Positions 9,992 to 21,546 of a DNA stretch of 64,000 nt are shown piece by piece. Numbering within the stretch: the first letter of the stretch is position 1; each line of letters begins with the position of its first letter. The stretch is taken from the NCBI GenBank assembly GCA_036250225.1, contig JAPZLL010000019.1, positions 186,001 through 250,000 of the forward strand, written 5' to 3'. Source of the stretch: Cercophora sp. LCS_1. Lineage: Eukaryota; Ascomycota; Sordariomycetes; Sordariales; Lasiosphaeriaceae. Below the pieces are notes generated by a model. The model worked only from the letters and a program-made list of their open reading frames with translations, was not told the origin of the DNA and did no database searches. A program made the translations under genes and the position numbers.

Positions 9992-11806
9992 TCACCGCTC
10001 AACCTGCTCGCCAAACTTGACGAGTATATCCTTGGTCGTCAGTCTCAAAGCTGGGTTTGGTGCTAGCATGCCGTGTATCAACCGCTCAAGCCTGTCCTGT
10101 TCATTCAGCCCGTTTCGCATTGAGTTCACCTCGCTCAGCCACTGGCGCATGCTTGTGGCAGAGTCGGATGGGACGCCGCCGCGATGATGCTGATGCACCT
10201 TTGCGATGAACCAATGCAGATGCTTGGGGTGCGCTTTGTGGCCCCTGGCATCCGGAAAGGGCGCCTTTCCAAGAACATAGAGCATCGTGACACCAAGCGC
10301 CCACACATCGCTGGCAGAACTGCGCTGTTTGACGGCAATGTACTCCGGAGGCACGTACCATGGCGTGCCACCCGTCGACGGAGGGTTTTTGGCGAACGTG
10401 GTCAACCCCATATCGCAGAGCACGGCGCCGCGGTCTCGGCTGTACAGAATGTTTCCGGGTTTGATGTCGTTGTGCACCAAGCCCTGGGAGTGGATGTAGT
10501 GCAATGCGGATGAAATGTCACGGAGGATCCGTATTGCGTCACTGCGGTCGCCAGCAAACACGTCGCCGTTCATGCGCCAGGTGCCCCGGGATGCGAGGTC
10601 GCGTGCGTCGACGTGTTCCATGTATAGTGAGAGATAGCGGGCGTCGCCCCCATACAGGCGAACAATGCTTTTATGCTGTAGGTTTTCCTGGTATTGCAGT
10701 TCCCGCAGCCAGATATCGGCCTGATGGATGACGTTGCGTGCGGCCATGGCTTCGTTGTTGGCGGTGGCTTGAGTTCGTGTCTTCAGAACTTTGACGACGA
10801 TGACGTTGTCGGGAACTTGAGAGTGATCTGCGGTAAAGACACTCGAGAGGCTTGACGATGCGATCGGCTCGCGCTTGGTGATGGTGTACTCATCGATTTC
10901 ACACCCGCCCGGAACCTCGAGGGTATCGTCCTGTGCCATGTCGAGGAGCGCGTGCCCGTTTGATGAAGCAAGTTCTTTGCCCTTTTCAGCCGTGGGAAGT
11001 GGAAATACTAGCGGCTTCGTTTTCGGCGGGAGAAACATGATGACACCATCGTCGTCCTTGTCCCCGGTGTCAGACGGCCGCAGTCGCTTCTCTGGGCTGA
11101 GGAGCGACTCGTCGTCGTCTGCCACGAATGACCTTTTGCCGGGCGAATTGACCGTCTCGCTCAGTGCGACTGAAGATGAGTCGGTTGATGGCGCTCGCAG
11201 TCTGGCCGGTCGCTTCTCCAATATCCGAAAGTCCAGGACCTCGCACCCATCGACTTTGATACGCCAGGTGCCCGGGACAAGCGCTTTGTTGAATGCAGGG
11301 TTGACATCGTACTCTTCGCCAGGACTGCCCGCAGGCTGCTGTGATACCTTTGATAGGGTGAACGGGACATGTGAACGATTGACCAGGATCTGGTTATCAC
11401 TCGCTGGGTCGTAGTACAGTTCGCACCACAACGGCGGCCTAGGTAAACCATCGTCTATGTGCTCGCCCGGTATCCGAACCGAGAATGAGATATCCCGAGG
11501 GGTCTGGGTGACAGCCAGAACTTTGTGTTCAGACTGCTCGTTGTCCGCGACCTCGGCATGTAACGCCAACCACTTGCAGACGTTTTGGTTCCCTGGACTG
11601 ACGGAGCGATCCCGAGTGAGGGGGCGCATGAGAATGCGAATGTCCTCGTCTGGCGGCACGACGAGATCGTCCAACGAGACCACACCCGGTCCTTCATCGT
11701 TGAGATGGCCTCTGCGCGACATTTGAAGTCGCGCCTCGATTTCCGACTGTGAAAATGGCTCCGTCTTCTCCTCCGACACCTCAGAGTACTCTCTGATGTC
11801 GCTCAT
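9992..11806 (-). CDS. Protein kinase with FHA-like N-terminal half
   Basis: This gene encodes 604 residues in one exon, starting at the ATG of MSDIREYSE (the frame is open further upstream to 12040 but that part is of low quality). Residues about 50-210 look like an FHA-type beta sandwich (LWCELYYDPASDNQILVNRS, PGTWRIKVDG). A Ser-rich linker with basic SPGKR and SPEKR motifs follows, then a kinase domain at about 310-600. The kinase has VVKVLK as the ATP-site lysine, a catalytic loop HNDIKPGN with the Asp and Asn kept, DMG in place of DFG, and GTPWYVPPE for the activation segment end. HRD is changed to HND, so it is a non-RD kinase and probably not controlled by activation-loop phosphorylation. 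The catalytic residues suggest an active enzyme. Substrate and pathway are unknown. Confidence 0.85.
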   Translation of the reverse strand: MSDIREYSEVSEEKTEPFSQSEIEARLQMSRRGHLNDEGPGVVSLDDLVVPPDEDIRILMRPLTRDRSVSPGNQNVCKWLALHAEVADNEQSEHKVLAVTQTPRDISFSVRIPGEHIDDGLPRPPLWCELYYDPASDNQILVNRSHVPFTLSKVSQQPAGSPGEEYDVNPAFNKALVPGTWRIKVDGCEVLDFRILEKRPARLRAPSTDSSSVALSETVNSPGKRSFVADDDESLLSPEKRLRPSDTGDKDDDGVIMFLPPKTKPLVFPLPTAEKGKELASSNGHALLDMAQDDTLEVPGGCEIDEYTITKREPIASSSLSSVFTADHSQVPDNVIVVKVLKTRTQATANNEAMAARNVIHQADIWLRELQYQENLQHKSIVRLYGGDARYLSLYMEHVDARDLASRGTWRMNGDVFAGDRSDAIRILRDISSALHYIHSQGLVHNDIKPGNILYSRDRGAVLCDMGLTTFAKNPPSTGGTPWYVPPEYIAVKQRSSASDVWALGVTMLYVLGKAPFPDARGHKAHPKHLHWFIAKVHQHHRGGVPSDSATSMRQWLSEVNSMRNGLNEQDRLERLIHGMLAPNPALRLTTKDILVKFGEQVER

Positions 11807-14386
11807 GGTAGGGAGCCTCCGGGGGAGCGTTGACACGGATTGATCCGCCTCAGGATGAGTGAGAATGAGGTCGACAGAAACAAGCCTGGTAAACTTATTG
11901 CAAGCTTGGCTGGAATTTGGGAGGAGTCCAGATATCCCGGGGGTGGGCGGCGCTGCAAGGGACAAAATTCTGTGTGCGACAGGCTGGGCGAATGAAGAGG
12001 CAGCCCAGATCTCCAGGCAGCGACGACAACGAAAATGCAACCAGAATGGAGAGCCAAATGGGGTGAAGACCGGAACTCAGGGCGTATAAACAGGAACACC
12101 AAAAGCAGTTCCCTCGGGCTGCCAAAGTGCGCGCTTGCTGAGTGTCAACTCGCCATTGTCGCTGAATGACCGTTGACGTTGGTGAAGGAGTCAGATGGGC
12201 ACCGGTGAAGGTGTGGGCGAGATGAGGTGCGCCCTGCTGATGGAGCCTCAGCCTCATCTGGCGGACGGTGATTGGGGAGAGTGATCGAAACGCGGAGAAG
12301 GACACGGGCTGCAGGCGCCTAGCATCTGCCTCGCATTTGAGTATGGCGACCTGTTAAGAGAAGCGCCTCGCGCAACACTGCTCTCGAGTCCGCAACGGTG
12401 CGCGCAGCTGATGGTGGCAGCTTGGAGACTTCGGATCTTGATGATCTCCAGCTGGCCCACGGACACATCACTTGACGTGCAGCGATATCAGCGTGGAAAG
12501 ATGCTGTGGGTGCGCGCGCCCGGCGCTGGAGAATGTCCTGTGAGGTATCTATAAGGGCATGCGCCAGCCTATTCCCGTCAAGGTTCCAAGTCAGGTTGTT
12601 GATGCTTTCATGCCCTTCGTGGAGCCTGGATCACGTATCCCTCATCATCAAGAGCGGACGAAGTCAGAATCAGACAGCCGGTCGCTCACGCGCTGTCAGC
12701 CCGGCAAAACAAGCCGCTGCCCTGGTCGGCAAAGCGCGTGACGAAAAAAACGAGCCGCGCGATGCGGCTGTTGGCACTTGAGCTGGTCGTACCCAGTTGC
12801 TTCCTTCAGAAATGCCTGGGTCAAAAGGTTCAGGGTGTTGAGGGCCTCTGGCTTATTATCGATGAGTGAAGACTCCCGCCTGTCTGGTTTGTTGTCTTTG
12901 ACGCCTCGTCGAGAGAGAAAAGTGGCGTCACGACATCTTCGTGGCTCGTTAATTTTGTCAGCGACTTCCGTGTTGTGGATGGGCTGCCTGAAGCTCACGG
13001 GGCTTTCCATCAAGCGCCACCTACCCAGTCTAAAAGTATCCCAATAACAGCGGCACATCTCTGAGGAGGGGGGGCTTGAGAGCCAAACTTCTGCAACTGA
13101 TATGAGAGTACCCTGAACAACTTTGGCACTTCACGCGCAGGAGGAATGAAGCAGCCTGACCGCCATCTGTCTTTTCCCGCCAAGAAATCGCATCCGACTT
13201 TCCGCTTCAGGCCGAGAAGTGCCCGGACTAGTCTCACTCCCAGCGGGTCAGGGAACTGATATTCACACCCCTGTCAGTATCTGCCTACCCGCCCGGCCTC
13301 CCCGGCCTCGCCAGCGAGACGTATCGAATATTCTCACCTAAACGCACGCGCCCGCTAAAGCGATACGCAGTAGAAGTGAACAGTCGCAATGGTGTTTATT
13401 GTTTCTTGTTGTTTCTTGTGGGGAGATTTTGAGGAGATTTTTGTTTTTCGAAGGTGAGAATGCCGCATTTAGCGACGAGTTTGAGGGCACGGGAGCAGAG
13501 CGGTTGCGAAGGTGGTGTGACGACAATGATGACAGGGGAATTGATATACTGACACCTACCGTAGCCTGCTTGGCTGCTTCAAATGACGAAAACTCGCCCA
13601 TGCATTGCCCGTGCAGGCTTGTGCTGCTGACGGTGGGGCACACCTTGGGGGCGGCATTTTTCAATTGGCAGAACTCATTTTGCGATCTCAGTTGATTGGA
13701 TGAACGCAGAGACATTGCAGTGGCGATGCGACACTAAATGCAACGCTACGGCAGAAGGCGCAGCCCTCGTGCCACCCGATAAATCCACACATCCTACCCC
13801 TCCCAGCCCGCTCCCTCGATTATTATTGGCCTTTGATTCCGGGCCCACCACTGGATTCAGCAGCGATTGGTCCTCGGTCTCCCTGGGTCCGCCAGACTCG
13901 TTTGTCAGGTCTGCGTCCGGCCTCCGGGTTTGGAGTGTTTGGGTGTCCAACGCACCGCCCAGGCTGATGAGCGACGAGGGCAATTCCAAACTCCCGCGGC
14001 CCCAGGGCTGGGTCAAGACCGCCCAAACCCCGTTCCCGCAACGCCCTCCTTCTCTCTGTCAACAGAACACCGTCGACGCTCACCATCGCAATCTACAGCA
14101 GCCAAGCACCCAGATTTGCCCACGACAGCGCTCACGATGTTCAGTTACAGTACGCACGCCTAGATGGCTTGATGTGCCTCCACAAGACCCAAAAGACGCA
14201 CACCTGTAGACTTCTCTCGCCCCCTGTAACCGGTTCTCGACCTTGGATTCCTCACCCCACGATTTGACAAACGATAGTACGATACGATACGACCGAAAGA
14301 TACCCATTTGTTTTCCTATACTTACAGCTCTCTCTATCTCTCTCTATTTCGCCTCGACACTTCAGCAACCTGCGGACAGACAGGAG
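11807..14386. other. Long intergenic, divergent promoters
   Basis: This is 2.6 kb between the kinase (minus) and the next plus-strand gene. Open frames at 12506-13058 and 13700-14209 lack hydrophobic or domain patterns and overlap each other on both strands. Direct repeats of TGTTTCTTGT occur at about 13400. A CT-rich leader with GATAC repeats at 14275-14350 precedes the next gene. Confidence 0.5.
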
Positions 14387-15529
14387 ATGGATGATCCGGG
14401 TGACCCTTGTTGGAGTTGGCCTCATTGGAAATTTGGCTTGAAAAGGGATGATCTTTTCACCAAGTTGCACGATCAGTACAATACTATTCCCTCTGCGATT
14501 CAAGATCCCGAGGCCTTCCACCACGATGTCTACGAGATCTCGAACGAAGCCACTTCGACTGATGAGTTCTACCGTCTTCTCAAGGACCGCAAGGAGCAGC
14601 GTCTGCAGGAACTGAACCAGTCTCTTGAGTCTGCTGCCCTCGAAATTATCGGCAACCCGTCTTTCATTGGGTCCGAGCAATGGCAGTACGCCGCGCAACT
14701 TTTTCGAACAAAATCCCTGGACTCGCTGGTGCGATATTTTGCATCGTACCTCCCCCCCAATCACGCATGGCACAACCCAGCGAACCCCTCGTTCGAAGAA
14801 ACCGGAAAGCAGACCAACGGCCTGCCCATCTCCCACGGTTCTTTCTTCAACGATGCCTCTGTCATGGTGGATGAGCCATACGAAATGTCCGCATCGTACA
14901 AGGCGTTGCTGCCGCCGTCGCCTCGTTCGATGACGACATGCTCGGACTCGTCAGTTGCTTCTCCCGATTTCCATGATTACGACATCAACACATTCACACC
15001 CCCGCGGACGCTCTCTTATTCAGAATCCGAGCCTGATCTCCAAGATGATGATTGCCCCAAGCCATGCGGCGGAGACTTGCCCGCTAGCTCAGAGTCCTTG
15101 GAGTTGAGGGAGATCAACCCCGATGTTGTCGATAACATTGTCACTGCGACAAGGGCCACCGAGGAGAACCCAGCGGACACTGTTTCCCTGTTCACGACGT
15201 CGAATACTGTCGAGTCGGAAACACCGACACCGAAGCCAGAGTGCCAGTCGGCGTCCTTTTTCGAGTCGAAGCCATCGTTGCCTCATCGACGACACCGAAG
15301 TACCTCGCCATCCCGACCATTCCCTCTCTCGCGGTGTGAAGCTGGGATCCACGAGTCGCCCCACGACCCACGAACCAGCGCGATGCACTCTCCGAGACAG
15401 AGACGGTTGGAATGCATGTCGGTACGGAGGAGTAGGAGGATACAAGGAGACATGACGACTTGTGCAAGGAAGATGTCCCCGAACGGTGTTCGGTCAAAAC
15501 TCCGAGGACGAAGGCGGGCGGAGAGCTAG
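14387..15529 (+). CDS. Conserved-looking fungal hypothetical protein
   Basis: This single exon codes for 380 residues. The first real ATG of the frame is MDDPGDPCW; upstream in-frame codons have no ATG. Residues 1-140 are well composed and helical, with Trp-rich WSWPHWKFGL, DRKEQRLQELNQSLE and SEQWQYAAQLFRTKS. From about 170 the chain is Ser/Pro/Asp-rich and disordered, ending in a basic tail with SVRRSRRIQG and KLRGRRRAES, which could direct nuclear import. I know no named domain. The folded N-terminus with a disordered basic tail suggests a regulatory protein, but no function can be given. Confidence 0.7.
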   Translation: MDDPGDPCWSWPHWKFGLKRDDLFTKLHDQYNTIPSAIQDPEAFHHDVYEISNEATSTDEFYRLLKDRKEQRLQELNQSLESAALEIIGNPSFIGSEQWQYAAQLFRTKSLDSLVRYFASYLPPNHAWHNPANPSFEETGKQTNGLPISHGSFFNDASVMVDEPYEMSASYKALLPPSPRSMTTCSDSSVASPDFHDYDINTFTPPRTLSYSESEPDLQDDDCPKPCGGDLPASSESLELREINPDVVDNIVTATRATEENPADTVSLFTTSNTVESETPTPKPECQSASFFESKPSLPHRRHRSTSPSRPFPLSRCEAGIHESPHDPRTSAMHSPRQRRLECMSVRRSRRIQGDMTTCARKMSPNGVRSKLRGRRRAES

Positions 15530-16665
15530 CACGCGGTATTTTGGCGTTTTGGAGACGGGGCGGATGGGTCAATTGATACCCCTGTACATATGTCACTTTA
15601 TCCCGGTACATACCTGCTTTTGATTCACCGTAATGCTGAACACTTTAGATCCGTCTTGACTCGTCCATATTCAGGAGCGCAATTGGATGATCAACTCTAG
15701 CGTTGGGGCTTTACCTAAGGCTGCCGGCACGCAAGTGACCCTACCCCTCTACCGCTAGCTCTAGATTTCATGAGCAGGGAACAGCGATGTCAATTCAACC
15801 TCAGCGTGCAACGCATACCACTCCTGTTCTCCTTGATGACTTGATTTACAGCCGACCTCCAACTTAACTCTATGGACTCAGGCAAACAGCAGCCGAATAG
15901 ATGCCTGCCATTTCGGACCGTTCTCCCGAGGCGTCTCAAAAGATTCTCGCCCTCCCTGGCACAAACACGCCTCGGTGGTGGCAATAATGTAGGTTTTACG
16001 CCGATTAAAGCAGGCGAATACTGAAGGTTAGGTAAATCTCCGTGTCTATGTCTCGACAGGTTATCATGGTCTGTCATTCAAAGTTCTGACGTTGTTGGGG
16101 TGTTCGTCCCTACCGAAATGTTTCAAGCGCTCAGTGGTCGTCACGGCTAGCCTTCGTCAATTGTCGATGTGAATACAAGGAAGATTCGGTAGAAGAGGCA
16201 AATCTCTCGCAATTTTGTCGCAATTGCATCTCTTCTGTTTCTTCGCAGCGATCGAGTGCTTGATGGGCAGTTTCATCCATTCATCACGCCAAATAGGCGA
16301 CCAGAATCGTGGGTGCTGCCCCGCCCCCGCCCCATCAACATGGGTCACCCACAAAGGCTGATGACGGGCACTGGCGGGGAATGTCGTCACAACGCCAGAA
16401 CTGCCCCAGCGCAACGAGTTCTGCTCCCGAACCCCCGCCCGTGTTTGCTTCCACGACCCACCGACAACGGCATCCGGGTGTAAAAGAAGTGCCAGATAAA
16501 CCCAGGGCCTTCCCTCCCCCCAAGCCCCTAGTTTTGTCAATTAACTTTTATCCGACCAACTTCCTCCAAGTCTCCTGTCTCCCAAATACCCCGCTCCAAC
16601 TTGCACTTCCCACCTCCAAGCTCCAGGCATCCGCACCCAGCCCACGCACAAACAAAGCCCTCACC
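15530..16665. other. Intergenic, no gene seen
   Basis: About 1.1 kb. Only short frames without coding character. The final 200 bp are C-rich and form the leader of the aldo-keto reductase. Confidence 0.5.
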
Positions 16666-17771
16666 ATGTCGGTTGTGGAATCCGCCTACGATCCCAAGGG
16701 GATGAAGTTCCGCTATCTGGGGAATACAGGACTCCAGGTGTCGCTCTTCTCGCTCGGCGGCTGGTTGACGTACGGCGGCACGCAGAAAGGCTCCATCGTC
16801 AAGGAGATCCTTCAAACTGCCTGGGATCATGGCGTCGTATGCTCTCGTTTGATCCTGCTCAAATTGCACGTGTGCTGACCAAGGCTAAGCAAACATTTGA
16901 TACGGCCGAAACCTATGCCAATGGCGCGTCAGAAGTCGAGATGGGACAGGCCTTGAAGGAACTCGCGTGGCCCCGCGACGAATACGTGCTCACCACGAAG
17001 GTTTTCTTTGGGACGGGCAGAAAGGAACCCAATACACGAGGCCTGAGCCGCAAGCACATTGTCGAAGGCCTCAAATCGTCTCTCGCCAGGCTTCAGACCC
17101 CGTATGTGGACGTGGTGTTTGCGCACCGGCCCGACCCCGCCACTCCCATGCTTGAGATCGTTGAAGCTTTCACCCAGGTCATCCGTAACCTGAACCTGGC
17201 ATACTATTGGGGCACGTCAGAATGGAGCGCCGCTCAGATCACCGACGCTATCCGTCTGGCCGAGAAGCATAACCTGATTGCTCCTGTGGTTGAGCAGCCG
17301 CAGTACAACGCCTTCCACCGCGAGCGCTTCGAGGTCGAGTACGAGCCGCTGTTCAAGGAACACGGCTACGGCACCACAATCTGGTCGCCCCTCGCCAGCG
17401 GCATCTTGACGGGCAAGTACAACGAGGGCATCCCAGAGGACTCGCGCTTCGCCACCAACAAAGCCTTCTTTGAGGGCACCGTCCGGCAGCTGCAGACCGA
17501 CGAAGGAAAAGCGAAGCTCGAGAAGGTGCGAAAGCTCACGGCCATCGCTGAACGGCTGGGCGCGTCTGTCACCCACCTTGCGCTCGCTTGGGCAGCCTCA
17601 AACCCAAACGTCAGCACTGTCATCCTCGGCGCTACCAAGGTCGAGCAGCTGAAGGATAACCTCAAGGCTTTGGATCTGCTGGAGAAATTGACGCCGGATA
17701 TCAAGGAGGAGATCGAGGGCGTCCTGCAAAACAAACCCCAGGGTCCAAACACTTTTGGCCGCAGCAGGTAG
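16666..17771 (+). CDS. Aldo-keto reductase, Kv-beta-like (AKR6 type)
   Basis: This is a 350-residue NADPH-dependent reductase in two exons, 16666-16836 and 16890-17771. The 53-bp intron splits GVQTFDTAE cleanly. The protein opens with MKFRYLGNTGLQVS and LGGWLTYGG, the hallmark of the potassium-channel beta-subunit-like AKRs. The catalytic tetrad is visible: Asp in TFDTAETYANG, Tyr in the same block, Lys in VLTTKVFFG and His in VVFAHRPD. Cofactor-binding parts follow (WSPLASGILTGKYN near 240 and VILGATKVEQLKDN near 310). Fungal members reduce aldehydes and ketones. Length matches the family. It lies 71 bp from the 3' end of the O-methyltransferase on the other strand. Confidence 0.92.
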
Positions 17772-17842
17772 AGATCTTCTAGACTCGATTTCGGAAATGC
17801 ACGGGTAGACCGCTTGCCATTCATATGTGGTAACATACCATT

Positions 17843-19275
17843 TTAAACAATCGTATCACCATTGTATCGCATCTTGACACACTTAACCACGGCCACAGTC
17901 TTCACTGGTCCGTCCCCTTGAAATACACCCGAGACCTTCAGTCCAGCCCTTTTCGCCACGGCCCCCCAGCACTGGCAGTCACGCTGCTTCCCACCAAATG
18001 CTATCATCAAGAAGTCAAGCGAAGCATCAAGCTTCCCTGGCGGCATGGTTCTCAGGTCCTCCTGTATCAGAAACCGACTATCATGGGCCATAGCGTCGGC
18101 CAAGTGCTTAGAATACCAACTGCAACATCGTCTCCATAGTTATGCAAACATCTCCTGATGAAGCGCCCCTTGTAGGAAAGTGGTCAGTAGCCGCACCGTA
18201 CCGACGGATAGGTGAAAGGGATCTGTAGTAAAACAACCCACCCTTGATTGGTTGGCCAGCATGAAAGTCGATTTCTACCTTTTGGACTCTCTCCATCGCC
18301 TCTCCACCGGTTTCGATGGCTGTCTTGATAACCTCAGGCCGATCCTGTAGCACACACCGCTCAAGGGGGATATCGGGGTTCTCCTGCTGGATTGCGAGAA
18401 GAGCGTGGCCCTTGCCACCACCAACATCGACGACCGCGATGCGGTCCGGCTGCTGCACAGCCTTTTCAGCGACCCAGCCAAAGTTGTATACTCCTACAGC
18501 AGGAAACTGGCGTTCAATGAGGCTCATTCCGATGAAGAAACGTTGCAGGTAAGCTGGATCAGCAGCACAAACTTCCCAGAAGGTCTTGTCTGGCTGACCG
18601 TAGGCAAAGGTGACGGGGATGTGGTTCTGCGTCTGGGGCCCCCTGCGGCCGTATTTGCCAAAGTAAGACGCCATGTGAAAGTAGGGGACCATGGCGCTGT
18701 CCCATCTGGTAGAGCCAACCAATGCGCCAAGGCAATCGTGGAGATCAACCAAGAATTCGATGACTTACACGAGCTGGTGGGTCACGCCAAACGGGTTGCC
18801 CTTGGCAGGGACACGGGGTCTGGGTGTGTGAGCAACACTGTTCGTTCCCACAAACTTGAGCACGCCCAGAGAAACGAGGACGCCGGCGATGCGTTCCGTA
18901 CGGGCAACCAACCGGTGAGCGCCTTGGTCAAGATTGTGAGGGGGAGGGTGAATCAGACAGGGTGCGGTGCATACCTACAAGTGAGACCTCGGCGTCCAAC
19001 TTCGCAGCGAGGTCAACAAACGAGATGCTCTCGTCCTCGGGGATTTGGTCGAATGCTCCCCAAACTTGGAAGAGATGGGTAGTCGCTATGAGACCGAACT
19101 GCCTGAATCTCTCCACCCATTGAGACGAGGGATCTTTGATGGCGGTGATAATTTTCTCGGCGGTTTCGATGATCTTCGCCCTGTCGGCATCATCGCCAGA
19201 AAACGCGTCGATGGTTGCCTGCAGCTCTGTGGCAGCTTTCTGCAGCTCTTGCCTCCCCTCCATGGGGCTAGGCAT
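17843..19275 (-). pseudogene. O-methyltransferase with probable one-base frameshift
   Basis: This is an SAM-dependent O-methyltransferase of the plant-caffeate/fungal natural-product type. Exons 18975-19275, 18922-18769 and 18705-18202 join in frame and give the helical dimerisation region, then WDSAMVPYFHMASYF and the SAM motif VVDVGGGKGHALL. A 47-bp intron with GTACGG donor and CTGAC branch leads to RRCLHNYGDDVAVGI, which holds the catalytic His. At about 18108-18111 the frame breaks: VGIL runs out of frame while KHLADAMAHDS, the expected continuation, opens one base over and reads to the normal end (DFLMIAFGGKQ to the stop at 17843). A missing base is the simplest explanation, so it is either a recent pseudogene or an assembly error. 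Seven extra residues before RRC also make the splice there uncertain. Confidence 0.7.
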
Positions 19276-20658
19276 CTCCCTGCGAGACTTGTCAGCAAGA
19301 TGTTGCACGCGTCGACTTCCCCCTCGTAACAACCTCAACCCGCGGGAGAGCAGCCCCCTTGGAAAAACAGGGGCGGTGTCACTGCCTACCTATTTTTGTC
19401 TGCTGTCATGACTTCAGACGGGGGTTTCTCGATCTTAACGGCACCTTAGAGCTTCCATCACAGAGTATGAAACGTCCCTATATATACCTCACTCCCATGG
19501 TTCGATCGTTTGTTAGACCATGGGCACCTCACTTAGGTACGGTCGGTTGCGGGTTGTGCCATTCACCAATACCCGTCTGACATGGAGCTGAGCGACCAAC
19601 CGCTCTCAGAATGGAGGCCATGCACCAGAACGAAAGCGGCAACCACTAGGTCGGCAGTTCGCCAATGAAATCTTCCCTGTCTTCCATAGCTTCAACTTGT
19701 GCATGTAGGCTGGAAGATCGCGATTTTGCTTGTCAAGGTCGCATGAGAAGCGCTCTGCAGGAGTCTGGGCGAGGCATTATCCAAGATCGAGCCCATTGAC
19801 CCTTGCTCCATGTTGGGGACTTCCAAATAGGGCCAACCGATCGCGAGCGGAGCTTCTAACTGAGGTGGCTGTGACAAAGGGTTTTGGGGAGCCCTGAATT
19901 CATGCCGTATGTAATCATTGAATGTATAGAATCGGCCTAGAGCATGTGTTTAGACGCGGCGAGAAAACGTAGCCTGGTGGTCTTGCTTGGCCACTTCGTG
20001 TTTATGATTTCGCGACGTAGAATAGTCCAAGAGGACGAAACTCGAACCAGGCCGCATTGAAGCTTGGGTTAGTATCGTGTCTGCTTGTCACAGTGAATGC
20101 GGTGTTGTGAGGCAAACCGTTGATTGTCACGCAGGCGATTGAGTCATGTCCTTTGAAGTTTCGCAGATGCCCGAGATCAGGGCCGGAGCCTGGGTGCCCA
20201 AGATAACCGGTTATGTTGTTGACTAGTAAAGTCCACTGTCAAGGCATCTAACAATTGGTGTTGCTATTTGCCCATGTTTGAAAGGGATCCAACCTGAGCT
20301 TGTAATTATGTCTGTCCCCCCTGACGGGTAAGCTGCATCGTGACTTCACGAATTTCGGGTTGTTTCCGATCCCTCGGACCTGAACGCACAATCATGCAGC
20401 CTGTCGATTTCAACTGCCGGATTGGATGCGTAGGTTGGGGACCCAAGTCATTGCGTGCCGTATCGATCGTCCGACCCGAGGGAGATGATGGGCAAGGTAG
20501 CATCGAGCTTGTCAAATCGCGCCTTAATCAATACATGACCGAGGATCCACAATTGGCGCACTCGGCCATAAGAAGACCGCGATTTGTTCCTCGTTGTTGT
20601 TTCGGACCCCATTTCAGTCTGCGTCTCATTCTCGCACTGGTAGTCAAACTCATTCAAA
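19276..20658. other. Intergenic, divergent promoters
   Basis: About 1.4 kb lies between the O-methyltransferase (minus) and the glutathione transferase (plus). Minus-strand TATA-like TATATA at about 19481 lies 205 bp above the methyltransferase start. No coding frame is supported. Confidence 0.5.
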
Positions 20659-21546
20659 ATGGCACCAGAACAAATTGTCCTGTTTGACATCCCAACGAAG
20701 CCTCCTCGCACAACCTGGTCATTGAACCCTTGGAAGAGTAAGTACCTTATTATTGCTGCATCGGGACAAGTTTCAGAGCTAACGCGTCCTCCAGCAAGAC
20801 TGGTGTTGGCGTACAAAGGCCTTGATTATCGAACCGAATGGGTAGGCAGGGTCCTTCCATGATATACACGGCACGGAGGTCTCTGACATCGTGATAGCTC
20901 GAGTACCCTGACATCAAACCTCGACTACAAGGGCAGTGAGTTTGCGTCGCAAACCGTGTGGCGGTATGCGATTAACGTGTGTAGCGTCGAGCCTGACTTG
21001 GATGGGGACTACACCATCCCGACCATTATTCTCCCTGATGGAACCTACGTCATGGACAGCCGCAAGATTGTCGACGTGATCAACGGCAAGTACCCGGAGC
21101 CGGCTCTCAAGGTGGAGACCAAGTACCTGGACTGGTTTGGTAGAAACTACGGCAAACTCATGGGTCGCCTGCGCGGCGTCTACGTGCCCAATGTCGTCAA
21201 GCGATTGCTGGATCCCTACGCGCACGAATATTGGTACCAGACACGCGAAAAGTCGAACGGGATGCCGCTCGACCAGCTGGAGAGGGAGTTGGGTGGCCAA
21301 AAGGCATGGGAGATGGCAGCACCCCTGTTGCAGGAGTTGACCGGACTGCTGAAGGAGAACGAGGGCCCGTTTTTTGAGGGGGACGAGGTCACCTACGTGG
21401 ATTTCGTGTGGGTCGGGGCTTTGCTGTTCATCCAAAAGATCGGTGAAGACTTCTTCGAAGAGCTGCTCAAAGCGGCAGGTGATGCGAAGCCGCACTTGGG
21501 TTTGCTTGAAGGGTGCAAGCAGTGGACAGATAGACGTGATTATTGA
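20659..21546 (+). CDS. Glutathione S-transferase, LigE/etherase-like
   Basis: This is a 241-residue protein in four exons (20659-20737, 20795-20841, 20898-20935, 20985-21546), with every join in frame. The N-terminal thioredoxin fold reads LFDIPTKPPRTTWSLNPWK, then RLVLAYKGLDYRTEW and LEYPDIKPRLQG, the pattern of the GST_N LigE-like group. The cis-Pro block is YTIPTIILPDGTYVMDSRKI. The C-terminal helical domain runs from about residue 95 and includes FFEGDEVTYVDFVWVG. Members conjugate or reduce small electrophiles and are often found in fungal secondary metabolism and detoxification. It is divergent from the O-methyltransferase and close to an aldo-keto reductase, but no synthase is near. 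Confidence 0.88.

Noticed and set aside
13700..14209. 169-codon plus frame
   Set aside because: Pro/Ser-rich random-looking, overlapped by minus frames; no splice or domain support.
16666..21546. Secondary-metabolite cluster (reductase, methyltransferase, GST)
   Set aside because: No polyketide synthase, NRPS, terpene synthase or other core enzyme in the window; adjacency alone is weak.
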